Shown here piece after piece: positions 6,687 through 13,977 of a stretch of 13,977 bases of DNA. Origin of the DNA: Bacillota bacterium (lineage in GTDB: Bacteria > Bacillota > Clostridia > Lachnospirales > Lachnospiraceae). The first letter of the stretch is position 1; every line of letters begins with the position of its first letter. Both the position numbers and the translations under genes were made by a program. The notes beneath the pieces were generated by a model. That model was not told the DNA's origin and searched no databases. It saw only the letters and a list, made by a program, of their open reading frames with translations. The stretch spans positions 1 to 13,977 of the forward strand of contig JAEZWQ010000026.1 in NCBI GenBank assembly GCA_023420085.1, in the 5' to 3' direction.

Positions 6687-6717
6687 TGTTTGTAGCTGAT
6701 GCTACAAGCATTTTTTT
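6687..6717. terminator. Second copy of the operon terminator
   Basis: This is base-for-base the same stem, TGAT loop and T7 tract as at 4300-4330, followed by the same 22-bp palindrome. It insulates the ATPase gene downstream from read-through. Confidence 0.88.
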
Positions 6718-6729
6718 ATAAAAAAATGC

Positions 6730-6775
6730 TAAACAGCCAAATGCCGGAAAAATAAACAGCCAAATGCCGGAAAAA
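6730..6775. repeat. 23-bp tandem duplication
   Basis: Two perfect copies of a 23-bp unit starting TAAACAGCCAAATGCCGG lie head to tail (6730-6752 and 6753-6775). The corresponding place after the intact operon (from 4343) has a single unit, so the duplication arose in copy B. Confidence 0.9.
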
Positions 6776-6800
6776 TCACATAATGTTCATAAACATAAAA

Positions 6801-6828
6801 TATAATAGCTTTAATTAATAAAAGAGGA
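6801..6828 (+). promoter_or_regulatory. -10 element and ribosome binding site of the ATPase gene
   Basis: A perfect TATAAT at 6801-6806 with no convincing -35, and AGAGGA at 6823-6828, six bases before ATG 6835. They support 6835 as the original start of the broken ATPase gene even though the largest uninterrupted frame begins later. Confidence 0.5.
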
Positions 6829-6834
6829 TAAAGT

Positions 6835-8109
6835 ATGAGAAAATATAGAAAAAGAGTTGTTGATGATATTCTGGCTAGAAAATTAGAAGGAAAGGGGGCT
6901 GTATTAATAGACGGGCCTAAATGGTGTGGTAAAACTACAACGGATGAATAATTTGCTTCAAGTATTTTATATATGGATGATCCAGAAAAAATAGAAGAAA
7001 ATATAACTTTAGGAGATTTAAATCCAAAGTTGTTACTAAAAGGAGATAATCCACGATTGATTGATGAGTGGCAGCTAGCTCCAAAACTTTGGGATTCGAT
7101 AAGATTTGAAGTAGATCATAGAGAGGAATTGGGCCAATTTATACTTACTGGATCTTCAGTACCTATTGAAACTGATAAAATAACTCATTCGGGTACGGGA
7201 AGATTTTCATGGTTAAGAATGCGACCTATGAGCTTATATGAATCAGGAGACTCAACAGGGGAAGTTAGTTTAAGTGATCTATTTAACAAAGAGAAGGAAA
7301 TTTTTGGAAAATCAAGTATAGATATTAATAAATTGGCATTTTTAGTTTGTCGAGGAGGATGGCCAAGATCAATAGATATGAGAGACGATATAGCACTGGA
7401 TCAAGCGTTAGACTATTATGATGCCATTGTTCATTCTGATATAAATAGGGCTGATAATATACAAAAAAATTCAGAGAGAGTAATTAAATTGATGAGGTCG
7501 TATGCTAGAAATCAAGGTACACAGGTTTCTAATTCAGTTATTGCCAAAGATATTGAAAATAATGAAGGCATTTCTATTAATGAGGACACAGTATCAACTT
7601 ATATAAATGCATTACGAAAGATATTTGTAATTGAAGATATGTCAGCGTGGAACCCAAATTTAAGGTCTAAGATTGCTATAAGAACAACTCAGACTCGCTA
7701 TTATATAGATCCTTCTATTGCTGCTGCAGCACTTGGGATAGGACCTAAGGATCTGATTAATGATTTAAATACATTTGGATTTTTATTTGAAACATTATGT
7801 ATTAGAGATCTTAGAGTTTTTGCGGATTCATTAAATGGAGGAGTATATCATTACCGTGACAAGGGAAATCAAGAATGTGATGCTGTTATACATCTTAGGG
7901 ATGGAAGATATGGGCTTATTGAAATAAAGCTTGGTGGAGAAAAGCTGATTGAAGAGGGGGCTAATAACCTAAAATCAATGATTAATAAGATTGATATAAA
8001 AAAGATGAATAGTCCATCATTTCAAATGGTATTGACAGGAGTTGGTGATTGGGCTTATAGATGTAAGGATGGAATTTATGTAGTTCCAATAGGTTGTTTG
8101 AAAAATTAA
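6835..8109 (+). pseudogene. AAA ATPase with DUF4143-type C-terminus, interrupted by a nonsense codon
   Basis: The full frame has 424 codons with a TAA at codon 39 (6949-6951), where relatives would read a residue such as Gln; one CAA-to-TAA change explains it. Codons 27-35 form a Walker A motif GPKWCGKTT and residues ~73-80 a Walker B-like PRLIDEWQ (AAA_14 type). The part after ~residue 240 resembles DUF4143, with DPSIAAAALGIG and a nuclease-like IHLRDGRYGLIEIKLGG. Everything after the stop is open and well conserved in appearance, so the mutation seems recent. Re-initiation at ATG 6973 would give 378 residues without the P-loop and probably no ATPase. The function of this common prokaryotic family is not established. 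It has its own ribosome binding site and terminator and stands alone. Confidence 0.85.
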
Positions 8110-8125
8110 AATTAGATTAGTATAA

Positions 8126-8176
8126 ATAGAAAGTGTTTGCGAATGAGTTTACTCTAAAGTAATGCTTTCTATTTTT
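8126..8176 (+). terminator. Probable terminator after the ATPase gene
   Basis: ATAGAAAG (8126-8133) pairs with CTTTCTAT (8165-8172), followed by a T run. The loop is long (31 nt) and contains a small internal palindrome GAGTTTACTC. Position 17 bp after the stop codon supports the call, but the stem is AT-rich. Confidence 0.55.
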
Positions 8177-8499
8177 ATTTATTAATGGAATATGAATATA
8201 TTTGCATGAAATAATCAGAAAATATATTGTAATAATTTTGCAATAATAAATACTAAATGAAAATCTAATTATAAAAAACATAATGGTAGCATGCATTGTT
8301 TTTAAAATAAAACATTACAAAACATGTATTAATTATTGCGGAAATGAATTAGAAGAAGTATAATTAAGTTTATTGATTAAAGAAATTTAAGTATCAATAA
8401 TATTTAAATAATATAAAAACTTGAACATAAAAAAAAAAAAATAAAAGCATTAAACCAATTATTTGAATATTAAACAAGAAGTCAAGTTTGGGAGGGAAA
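8177..8499 (+). promoter_or_regulatory. AT-rich leader of the surface protein gene with candidate promoter
   Basis: No gene is seen in these 323 bases. The best promoter is TTGCGG (8336-8341), a 17-nt spacer and a perfect TATAAT (8359-8364), giving a ~130-nt leader. Just downstream is an 8-bp inverted repeat TTATTGAT / ATCAATAA (8370-8377, 8393-8400) that could be an operator. AAACTTGA (8417-8424) can pair with TCAAGTTT (8482-8489), which abuts the strong ribosome binding site GGGAGGG (8490-8496). Between them lies a run of 13 A residues (8429-8441). Confidence 0.5.
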
Positions 8500-11400
8500 A
8501 TGAAAAGTAATCAAGAGGCTAAAAACAACAAGAGGTTAAAAGGGTTGGCTAAAAGAAGTGGTGCTGTAGTACTAGGTGGAGCACTACTTATGTCAGGTAT
8601 ACCTTTTTCTACTCAATTTGTGCAAGCTCAAGAAATTTATAAGGCATCACCAACAGATGATTATACAATTTCCAGAGAAGATTTAACACATGTAAGTCTT
8701 ACAGGCGGAGATATGGAGAGAGGGCATACTGACCAGAAAATGGTAAATAGGTATGCGAAAGTAATTGCGCTAAATGATGAAAATATTAAGCATGAACAGG
8801 ATTGGCTTGTTGTGTTTAATATGGGTATGCACCAAGAGCTATATGATGACCTTTCTAAAAGTAATCAAGGATTAGATTTAACTAATAGTAATAGTATCAA
8901 TGATGTTTTGAATAATAATGAAATGCCTTATACTTCTAATCCATGGTTATCAGTTATGTTATCAAAGGATTTAAGTGTCGTAGATGATTTCGAGTTCTAT
9001 ATATTAAACCCTAATGATCCAGATAATGGTAATAAGTATATAACTAGCTTTGATGATATTGTTAGTAGAATCCCATTATATGATGAGAATGATAAATTTT
9101 TTGTTGCACCAAAGGTGACTTTATCTCCTAATACATCAACAAGTACACATATTCAAGATATTGCTGAAACAAGTGAAATGCTAAAGCATTACGCAACACT
9201 AGATGTTAAAAATTTTGGACAGGAATGGACTGCATGGGCTTCTAAATTTTTAGAAGAAGACGGTATTCATATGGAAAAGTATGATCATAGCCCTAGCTTT
9301 GGAGAAACTTCTTTTGAGTTAAAGAATTTATCATACTCTAATAATGAAACTATTCAACAATTATATAATCCTGCAAATAATGGGATTGTAGATAAAACTT
9401 GGGGAAATAGTAATAAATCAGTTGGTCATTTTTTACTAAATGACCTTGGCTATGGTATGCGTTTCCAATACATTACTAATAATGGAAACTATGGAAATTT
9501 AAGAGTTGCCGTTAAGTTTAGAACTAAGCGTGATCCTATGGCATTTTTCAAAGATGAAAAATGGAATATGGTACGCAGGGATACAGATACACAGATGATG
9601 CCTATGTCTACTTTTGTTGCTGCAAACTATAAATCATATGATGATGGTAAAGTTAGACAGCAAGTAGATGTTGCCGTACCAGCATCTGTTTTTGAAGATA
9701 ATGATAGTGATAACTTAAGAGACTATTATGAAAAATTGCTAGGTATATCTACAGATAGTAACAATACTGATGGTGATACTTGGGAAGAGTTAAAAGAATT
9801 TAGTACAGCAAATCAGCTATCTATGCCAGTTCAAGGTAAAAATAATATTAGTAATAATTCTGTAAAAGGTCATTTAATTAAAGATTTAACCTTTGTACAT
9901 ACCACTGATGGATCAAGCGTTCAAAAATGGGTACCAAAAGTTGACTCATCTCAAAGCAAGGGAATGTCTAAAATTTATGGAGAAGATCCAGCTGTAGGTA
10001 AGGTAGAATTTAAAATTAATGATGCAGATGCTGAAGATAGTAAATTAAAATATTCTATTGGTTCAATTGTTACTGGGACAACTGCTCCTTATGCAACGGT
10101 TGGATTATATCCAATGGAAGATACAAATAGGAGAGAAATAAATCCAATTGCAGAAACAGTTGCAGATAAAGATGGTAAATTTACGCTAGTTTTAGGTAGT
10201 GTATTAAAAAGAAAAACAGATTCTCTTAATAAATGGGGAAATGACATAGATTTTTCAGATGATGATGCAAGAACAGCGCAGTTTGTTACAGCAGAAAACA
10301 AAAGTGTTTTTGATGGCTTAAAACAAGGGAGAGATACAGCTAAAATTCATGTTACTTCTGAAGGAAGTGACGGAAGACCTGCATTCTTATTCCCATACTA
10401 TCCAACAGAGGCAATTCAACTAACTGAACCAAAGGAACAAGCACCTGTTGAAGAGAGATTCAAAGAAGCTCTTAAAAACTTCCCTAAGGTTCTAGTAGAT
10501 GATCAGAAGAATATTTGGGGAGATATTGATAGAATAAAGGATGCGCTTAAAAAAGACCCAGTTATTTCTACACTATTGAGCAAAGAATCAGATTCTTATA
10601 CTCCAGACGGAAACGGTAATATATCTATTCCACTATGGGATGATAAAACAAGTACAACAAAGAACATTACAATTCCAGTAACAGATGTTACAGAACAAAA
10701 GAGAAAATTAGAGAATGGTTCAATTGATAAGGTATATGATGATTCAGAAAACTTTAAGCTAACTTTACCTACAAGTCCAGATCAATTAAAAGAAGGTGAT
10801 AAGTATGTTGTGTCAGTGAAAGACTCTTCAAATGAAGATAAGGTAAAACCGAGAGAGGAAAACCTAACAACAGAAATCATTCAAGCAGGAACACCTATTG
10901 AAGAAGCTATTGGAGTTAAAGTACAACCTGGAGATAAAATTGTAGTAGAGATAAGAGATGAAAAGGATAGACCTCTTACAACAATTGAAAAGGTAGTTGA
11001 GCAAAGGGAAACTTCTGCTAAGTTAACAGATCCTAAGCAAAAATATGATAAGGATGCTGATAAATTTGAAGCTGTATTCACTATACCAGAAAATGCTACA
11101 ACAGAAGGTTCAAAGGCTATTCTAGTAGGTAAAGATGGACAACCTATTTTAAAAGCAGATGGAACTCAAATTGAAGGTGTAATAGATGAAGATAGTAAAA
11201 CAGTTACATTTGATCTAACAGATGTTCCTGACAAATCAAATATTGCAGTTAAATTTACTGAAAAAGATAAGAAACCATCAACATCGGACACATTAAGTGT
11301 TGATAAGAGAGTGATTGGAGATGTAGAGTTTACAAAAGATCCTGCAAAAGATGATGATAAGGTAACAATTAATGCTCCAGATCAAATTAAAGATGGAGAT

Positions 11401-13977
11401 AAGGTTAAGGTTATTGTAAGAGCTAAGGATGCTCAAAAAGAAGATCCAGCTAAGATTGAAGAAGAAATCCAATACAAAAAAGTTGAAGATTCTACAACAA
11501 TTGATATACCATTTAGTGGTTCAAAGACTTTAGCTGAAGGTGATGAAGTTACAGTTATAGTTACTGCAGCTAATGGTGTCGAAAAAACTGCTACAAAGAC
11601 AGTGCCAGTGATACCTAAAGAAAAACCAAAAGCACCAACTGCATGGGCATTAAAGGTATTAGATCAGGATTTAATAGTTGAAGAACCACAAGATGCTGAT
11701 GAATTAGTTTTTACATTTAATGATCCCGAACCATTAGAAGGAGAAGAAAAAGTAAAAACATATTCTATAAAGAAAAAGATAGTAGATGGGAAAACTGTTT
11801 GGGGTAAATTTGTACCAAATAGTGCTGGTGGAGAAGTATTAGAAGGTGATAATCTTTATAATCCTGAAACTAAGCAGATTACTTTTAAGGTAGGTTCATT
11901 AAAATCTACAGTTGCAACTAAGCTTGGTAATCAAGTTGAGATTGTTGCTAAAAATGGTAACCTAGAGTCTGATAAAACTGTTGTAACTGTTGATAAAATA
12001 GTTAAAAAATTAGAAGCTAAATTAGAAGACGATGCAGTTCCAAAGGGATATCGTCAGATAACTGTAAAAGCACCTGAAAATAAAGCGAACTTTGGCGAAG
12101 TTGAAGGAAAGAAAGTTACAGAAGAATATTATTTGATATCTACTACAAAAGTAAGTGGTAGAGCGAATGTAACAATAGCTTATTTTAATGGAAGACAAGG
12201 GGATGCACTTCCTACAATTACACCAGAAAAAGGTTATAAAGTAAAAGAAGAAAATAAGGGTTGGGATGTTGCAAGAAATAAAGATCTAAATGAAGACGGC
12301 AATCCAGTTGAAGTTATAAATGCTTTGGTTAAATTAAATGATCTAAAAAAACCAACTAAAGAGGATGATAAAGTATCAGTAGCTAATACTGAAGCAATAA
12401 CAGAAACTGAAAAAACTTCAGTAAAAGACAAACTTCAAGAACTCAATGCTGATAATATGCCTGATGGAACAGATTATGAGGTTGTAGGTAATACAATTAA
12501 AGTAACTGCTCCAGGAGAAAAACCAGTTACTGTAGATATTGCAGAATTAGTTAAACAGGCTGAAAAACCACAAACAGATGCTGATAAGTATACACCAGTT
12601 GAACTTACTGAAGATGATGACAAGGTAGTAGTAGCTGACACAAGTTCTATAACAGATGATGAAAAACAATCAGTTTTAGATAAGATAAAAGAAAAAAATC
12701 AAATCAGCGAAACTGAGGGAGAACCTGAAGAAGGAAAACTACCAAAGGGAACTACGATCGAACTTGATAAAACTGATAGTAGTAAGATTGTTGTAACATA
12801 TCCTGATCAAACTACAGACAAAATAGACATAGCTAATCAGGTAAGAGAAAAGACAGAAGAAGAAAAACAACAAGAATTACAAGCAGAAAAGGATAAGGCT
12901 AAAAAAGAAATTGACAAACTACCTAACTTAACAAAAGAAGAAAAAGAAGCAGCAAAGAAAAAGGTAGATGATGCTAAGGATAAAGCAGGTGTAGACAAAG
13001 CATTAGAAGAATCAAAAGCTGCAGATAAGAAAAAACTAGAAGATGCAAAACAAGCGCTTCAAAATGCTATCGAGCAAGCAAATCAAGCTAAGGACACAAC
13101 TGACTACACAAATGCAGATCCTGATAAGAAAACTGCATTAGACAATGCTGTAACAGCAGGAGAAGCTTTACTAAATCCAGAGAAAGAAAAAGCACCAACA
13201 CTAGAAGAACTAACAGAAGCAAAAGAAGCTATAGATACTGCTAAAGACGATTTAAATGGTGATGAGAAAAAGACAGGATTAGAAGAAGCAAAGAATAATG
13301 CTAAAGAAGAAATAAATAATCTACCAAATCTAACAGAAAGCGAAAAGAATGACGCTAAGAAAAAGGTAGATGAAGCTACCGATAAAGCTGGTGTAGAAGA
13401 AGCATTAAAAGAGGCAAAAGCAGCAGATAAGAAGAAACTAGATGATGCTAAGGCTGCGCTACAAGAATCAATTGATGCAGCAAAAGAATCTAAGAATACA
13501 GAAGACTACACAAATGCAGATCCTGATAAGAAAGCTGCATTAGACAATGCTGTAACTGCAGGAGAGGCATTATTAACTCCAGAGAAAGAAAAAGCACCAA
13601 CATTAGAAGAGCTAACGAATGCAAAAGAAACTATTGATAATGCAAAAGAAGATCTAAATGGTGATGATAAAAACACAGGATTAGAAGAAGCAAAGAATAA
13701 TGCAAAAGAAGAAATAAACAATCTACCAAACCTAACAGAAAGCGAAAAGAATGATGCTAAGAAAAAGGTAGATGATGCTAAGGGTAAAGCAGGTGTAGAC
13801 AAAGCATTAGAAGAAGCAAAGGCAGCAGATAAGAAGAAATTAGATGATGCAAAACAAGCACTTCAAAATGCTATAAATGAAGCAAATGCTGCTAAAGAAA
13901 CAGAAAACTACATAAATGCAGATGCTGATAAGCAAGATGCATTAAATGATTCTGTAACAGCAGGAGAAGCATTATTA
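8500..13977 (+). CDS. Giant secreted surface protein with GA and FIVAR modules (3' end outside window)
   Basis: The open frame runs 1826 codons from ATG 8500 to the window edge with no stop. Residues 1-43 are a Sec signal peptide: a basic start, hydrophobic GAVVLGGALLMSG, and a likely cut after VQA before QEIYK; there is no YSIRK motif. Residues ~44-640 are a head region I do not recognise. Residues ~650-1290 hold several beta-rich, Ig-like stretches. Residues ~1288-1448 contain two ~84-residue repeats (EDDKV/DDDKV...). From ~1460 come alternating GA (LPNLT at 1474, 1608 and 1742) and FIVAR modules as in Ebh-like proteins. GA modules bind serum albumin in other Gram-positive cocci, so host-protein binding is likely. 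I saw no cysteine codon. The anchoring signal, if any, is beyond the window. Confidence 0.88.
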   Translation, partial: MKSNQEAKNNKRLKGLAKRSGAVVLGGALLMSGIPFSTQFVQAQEIYKASPTDDYTISREDLTHVSLTGGDMERGHTDQKMVNRYAKVIALNDENIKHEQDWLVVFNMGMHQELYDDLSKSNQGLDLTNSNSINDVLNNNEMPYTSNPWLSVMLSKDLSVVDDFEFYILNPNDPDNGNKYITSFDDIVSRIPLYDENDKFFVAPKVTLSPNTSTSTHIQDIAETSEMLKHYATLDVKNFGQEWTAWASKFLEEDGIHMEKYDHSPSFGETSFELKNLSYSNNETIQQLYNPANNGIVDKTWGNSNKSVGHFLLNDLGYGMRFQYITNNGNYGNLRVAVKFRTKRDPMAFFKDEKWNMVRRDTDTQMMPMSTFVAANYKSYDDGKVRQQVDVAVPASVFEDNDSDNLRDYYEKLLGISTDSNNTDGDTWEELKEFSTANQLSMPVQGKNNISNNSVKGHLIKDLTFVHTTDGSSVQKWVPKVDSSQSKGMSKIYGEDPAVGKVEFKINDADAEDSKLKYSIGSIVTGTTAPYATVGLYPMEDTNRREINPIAETVADKDGKFTLVLGSVLKRKTDSLNKWGNDIDFSDDDARTAQFVTAENKSVFDGLKQGRDTAKIHVTSEGSDGRPAFLFPYYPTEAIQLTEPKEQAPVEERFKEALKNFPKVLVDDQKNIWGDIDRIKDALKKDPVISTLLSKESDSYTPDGNGNISIPLWDDKTSTTKNITIPVTDVTEQKRKLENGSIDKVYDDSENFKLTLPTSPDQLKEGDKYVVSVKDSSNEDKVKPREENLTTEIIQAGTPIEEAIGVKVQPGDKIVVEIRDEKDRPLTTIEKVVEQRETSAKLTDPKQKYDKDADKFEAVFTIPENATTEGSKAILVGKDGQPILKADGTQIEGVIDEDSKTVTFDLTDVPDKSNIAVKFTEKDKKPSTSDTLSVDKRVIGDVEFTKDPAKDDDKVTINAPDQIKDGDKVKVIVRAKDAQKEDPAKIEEEIQYKKVEDSTTIDIPFSGSKTLAEGDEVTVIVTAANGVEKTATKTVPVIPKEKPKAPTAWALKVLDQDLIVEEPQDADELVFTFNDPEPLEGEEKVKTYSIKKKIVDGKTVWGKFVPNSAGGEVLEGDNLYNPETKQITFKVGSLKSTVATKLGNQVEIVAKNGNLESDKTVVTVDKIVKKLEAKLEDDAVPKGYRQITVKAPENKANFGEVEGKKVTEEYYLISTTKVSGRANVTIAYFNGRQGDALPTITPEKGYKVKEENKGWDVARNKDLNEDGNPVEVINALVKLNDLKKPTKEDDKVSVANTEAITETEKTSVKDKLQELNADNMPDGTDYEVVGNTIKVTAPGEKPVTVDIAELVKQAEKPQTDADKYTPVELTEDDDKVVVADTSSITDDEKQSVLDKIKEKNQISETEGEPEEGKLPKGTTIELDKTDSSKIVVTYPDQTTDKIDIANQVREKTEEEKQQELQAEKDKAKKEIDKLPNLTKEEKEAAKKKVDDAKDKAGVDKALEESKAADKKKLEDAKQALQNAIEQANQAKDTTDYTNADPDKKTALDNAVTAGEALLNPEKEKAPTLEELTEAKEAIDTAKDDLNGDEKKTGLEEAKNNAKEEINNLPNLTESEKNDAKKKVDEATDKAGVEEALKEAKAADKKKLDDAKAALQESIDAAKESKNTEDYTNADPDKKAALDNAVTAGEALLTPEKEKAPTLEELTNAKETIDNAKEDLNGDDKNTGLEEAKNNAKEEINNLPNLTESEKNDAKKKVDDAKGKAGVDKALEEAKAADKKKLDDAKQALQNAINEANAAKETENYINADADKQDALNDSVTAGEALL
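12361..12840 (+). repeat. Two ~84-residue beta/alpha repeats in the surface protein
   Basis: The units start at EDDKVSVANTEAIT (12361) and DDDKVVVADTSSIT (12613), 252 bp apart. Each has the order strand, T-E/D-x-EK helix of about 15 residues ending near N, a P-x-GT-x-Y/I strand, then a V-D/K-I-A helix. They are diverged at the DNA level, unlike the downstream GA-FIVAR units. I cannot name the domain with confidence. Confidence 0.65.
12877..13977 (+). repeat. 402-bp tandem GA-FIVAR repeats (two full, one cut by the window)
   Basis: Units start at 12877, 13279 and 13681, exactly 402 bp (134 residues) apart. Each has a three-helix GA module (for example KEEINNLPNLTESEKNDAKK) followed by a FIVAR module with the DYTNADPDKK and TAGEALL motifs. 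Units two and three are very similar in DNA, with mostly silent changes, while unit one is more diverged at its start. Near-identical exact-length units point to recent expansion by recombination, and more copies probably follow beyond the edge. Confidence 0.92.

Larger units (their letters stand above)
6649..6788. repeat. Duplicated operon-end segment, copy B
   Basis: This copy begins within sequence equal to the last ~35 bp of the PHP gene (including its TAA), continues through the same terminator and flank, and ends near AATCACATAATGTTCA. There is no PHP gene upstream of it, so the fragment is an orphan 3' end. Together with the orphan regulator fragment at 4486 it is in the right order to be the two ends of a second operon copy with the middle lost. 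Confidence 0.9.

Noticed and set aside
6949..6951. TAA read as a recoded or translated codon in the ATPase gene
   Set aside because: All other genes here use TAA as a normal stop and there is no sign of a recoding element; a simple CAA-to-TAA mutation is enough.
6973..8109. A complete 378-residue gene starting at ATG 6973
   Set aside because: There is no convincing ribosome binding site there, and in-frame upstream codons from 6835 encode the missing Walker A segment, so this is the tail of a broken gene.
8177..8499. Riboswitch or small RNA gene before the surface protein
   Set aside because: Only short AT-rich pairings are visible; no conserved riboswitch core or independent terminator was recognised.
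12877..13977. CRISPR-like array
   Set aside because: The 402-bp periodicity is coding, in frame and without short repeats separated by unique spacers.

Overview
The window is strongly AT-rich (by eye) apart from a 5S rRNA tail at its left end. The 5S sequence, Gram-positive style ribosome binding sites, and a large secreted protein with GA and FIVAR modules suggest a low-GC Firmicute. The protein style resembles Peptoniphilaceae-type Tissierellia (Peptoniphilus, Anaerococcus, Finegoldia and relatives), but that placement is an inference, not proven here.

Layout. (1) Positions 1-125: the 3' end of a 5S rRNA gene with its terminator, so the window starts just after an rRNA operon. (2) Positions 134-4330: a compact four-gene operon with every gene overlapping the next. 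It encodes an RpiR/MurR-type SIS regulator, the N-acetylmuramic acid 6-phosphate etherase MurQ, a MurP-like PTS EIIBC permease and a PHP-domain metallo-phosphoesterase, and it ends in a strong bidirectional terminator. The PTS would import and phosphorylate MurNAc (probably with an EIIA from elsewhere), MurQ would cleave the lactyl ether to GlcNAc-6-P, and the regulator would sense the phosphosugar. The role of the PHP protein is not known. (3) Positions 4262-6790: a genomic scar. It holds a ~108-bp decayed second copy of part of the regulator gene, remnants of an IS21-type transposase and of a TopB-type topoisomerase, and an intact AlbA_2/Schlafen-type ATP-binding regulator gene between two near-identical 36-bp hairpin repeats. 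It closes with a second copy of the end of the PHP gene plus its terminator. The simplest reading is that the operon was once duplicated and the second copy was gutted and replaced by mobile-element debris. (4) Positions 6835-8109: an AAA ATPase with a DUF4143-type C-terminus, broken by one in-frame TAA just after the Walker A motif. (5) Positions 8177-8499: an AT-rich leader with a candidate promoter and an A13 tract. (6) Positions 8500-13977: the first 1826 codons of a giant secreted surface protein, cut by the window edge. It has a signal peptide, a long unrecognised head, beta-rich modules and at least two complete 134-residue GA-FIVAR repeats with a third cut off.

All genes are on the + strand. 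I saw no tRNA, CRISPR array or replication origin. The most unusual elements are the PHP gene in a MurNAc operon, the scar built from a duplicated operon with an intact AlbA_2 gene inside it, and the unrecognised head of the surface protein.
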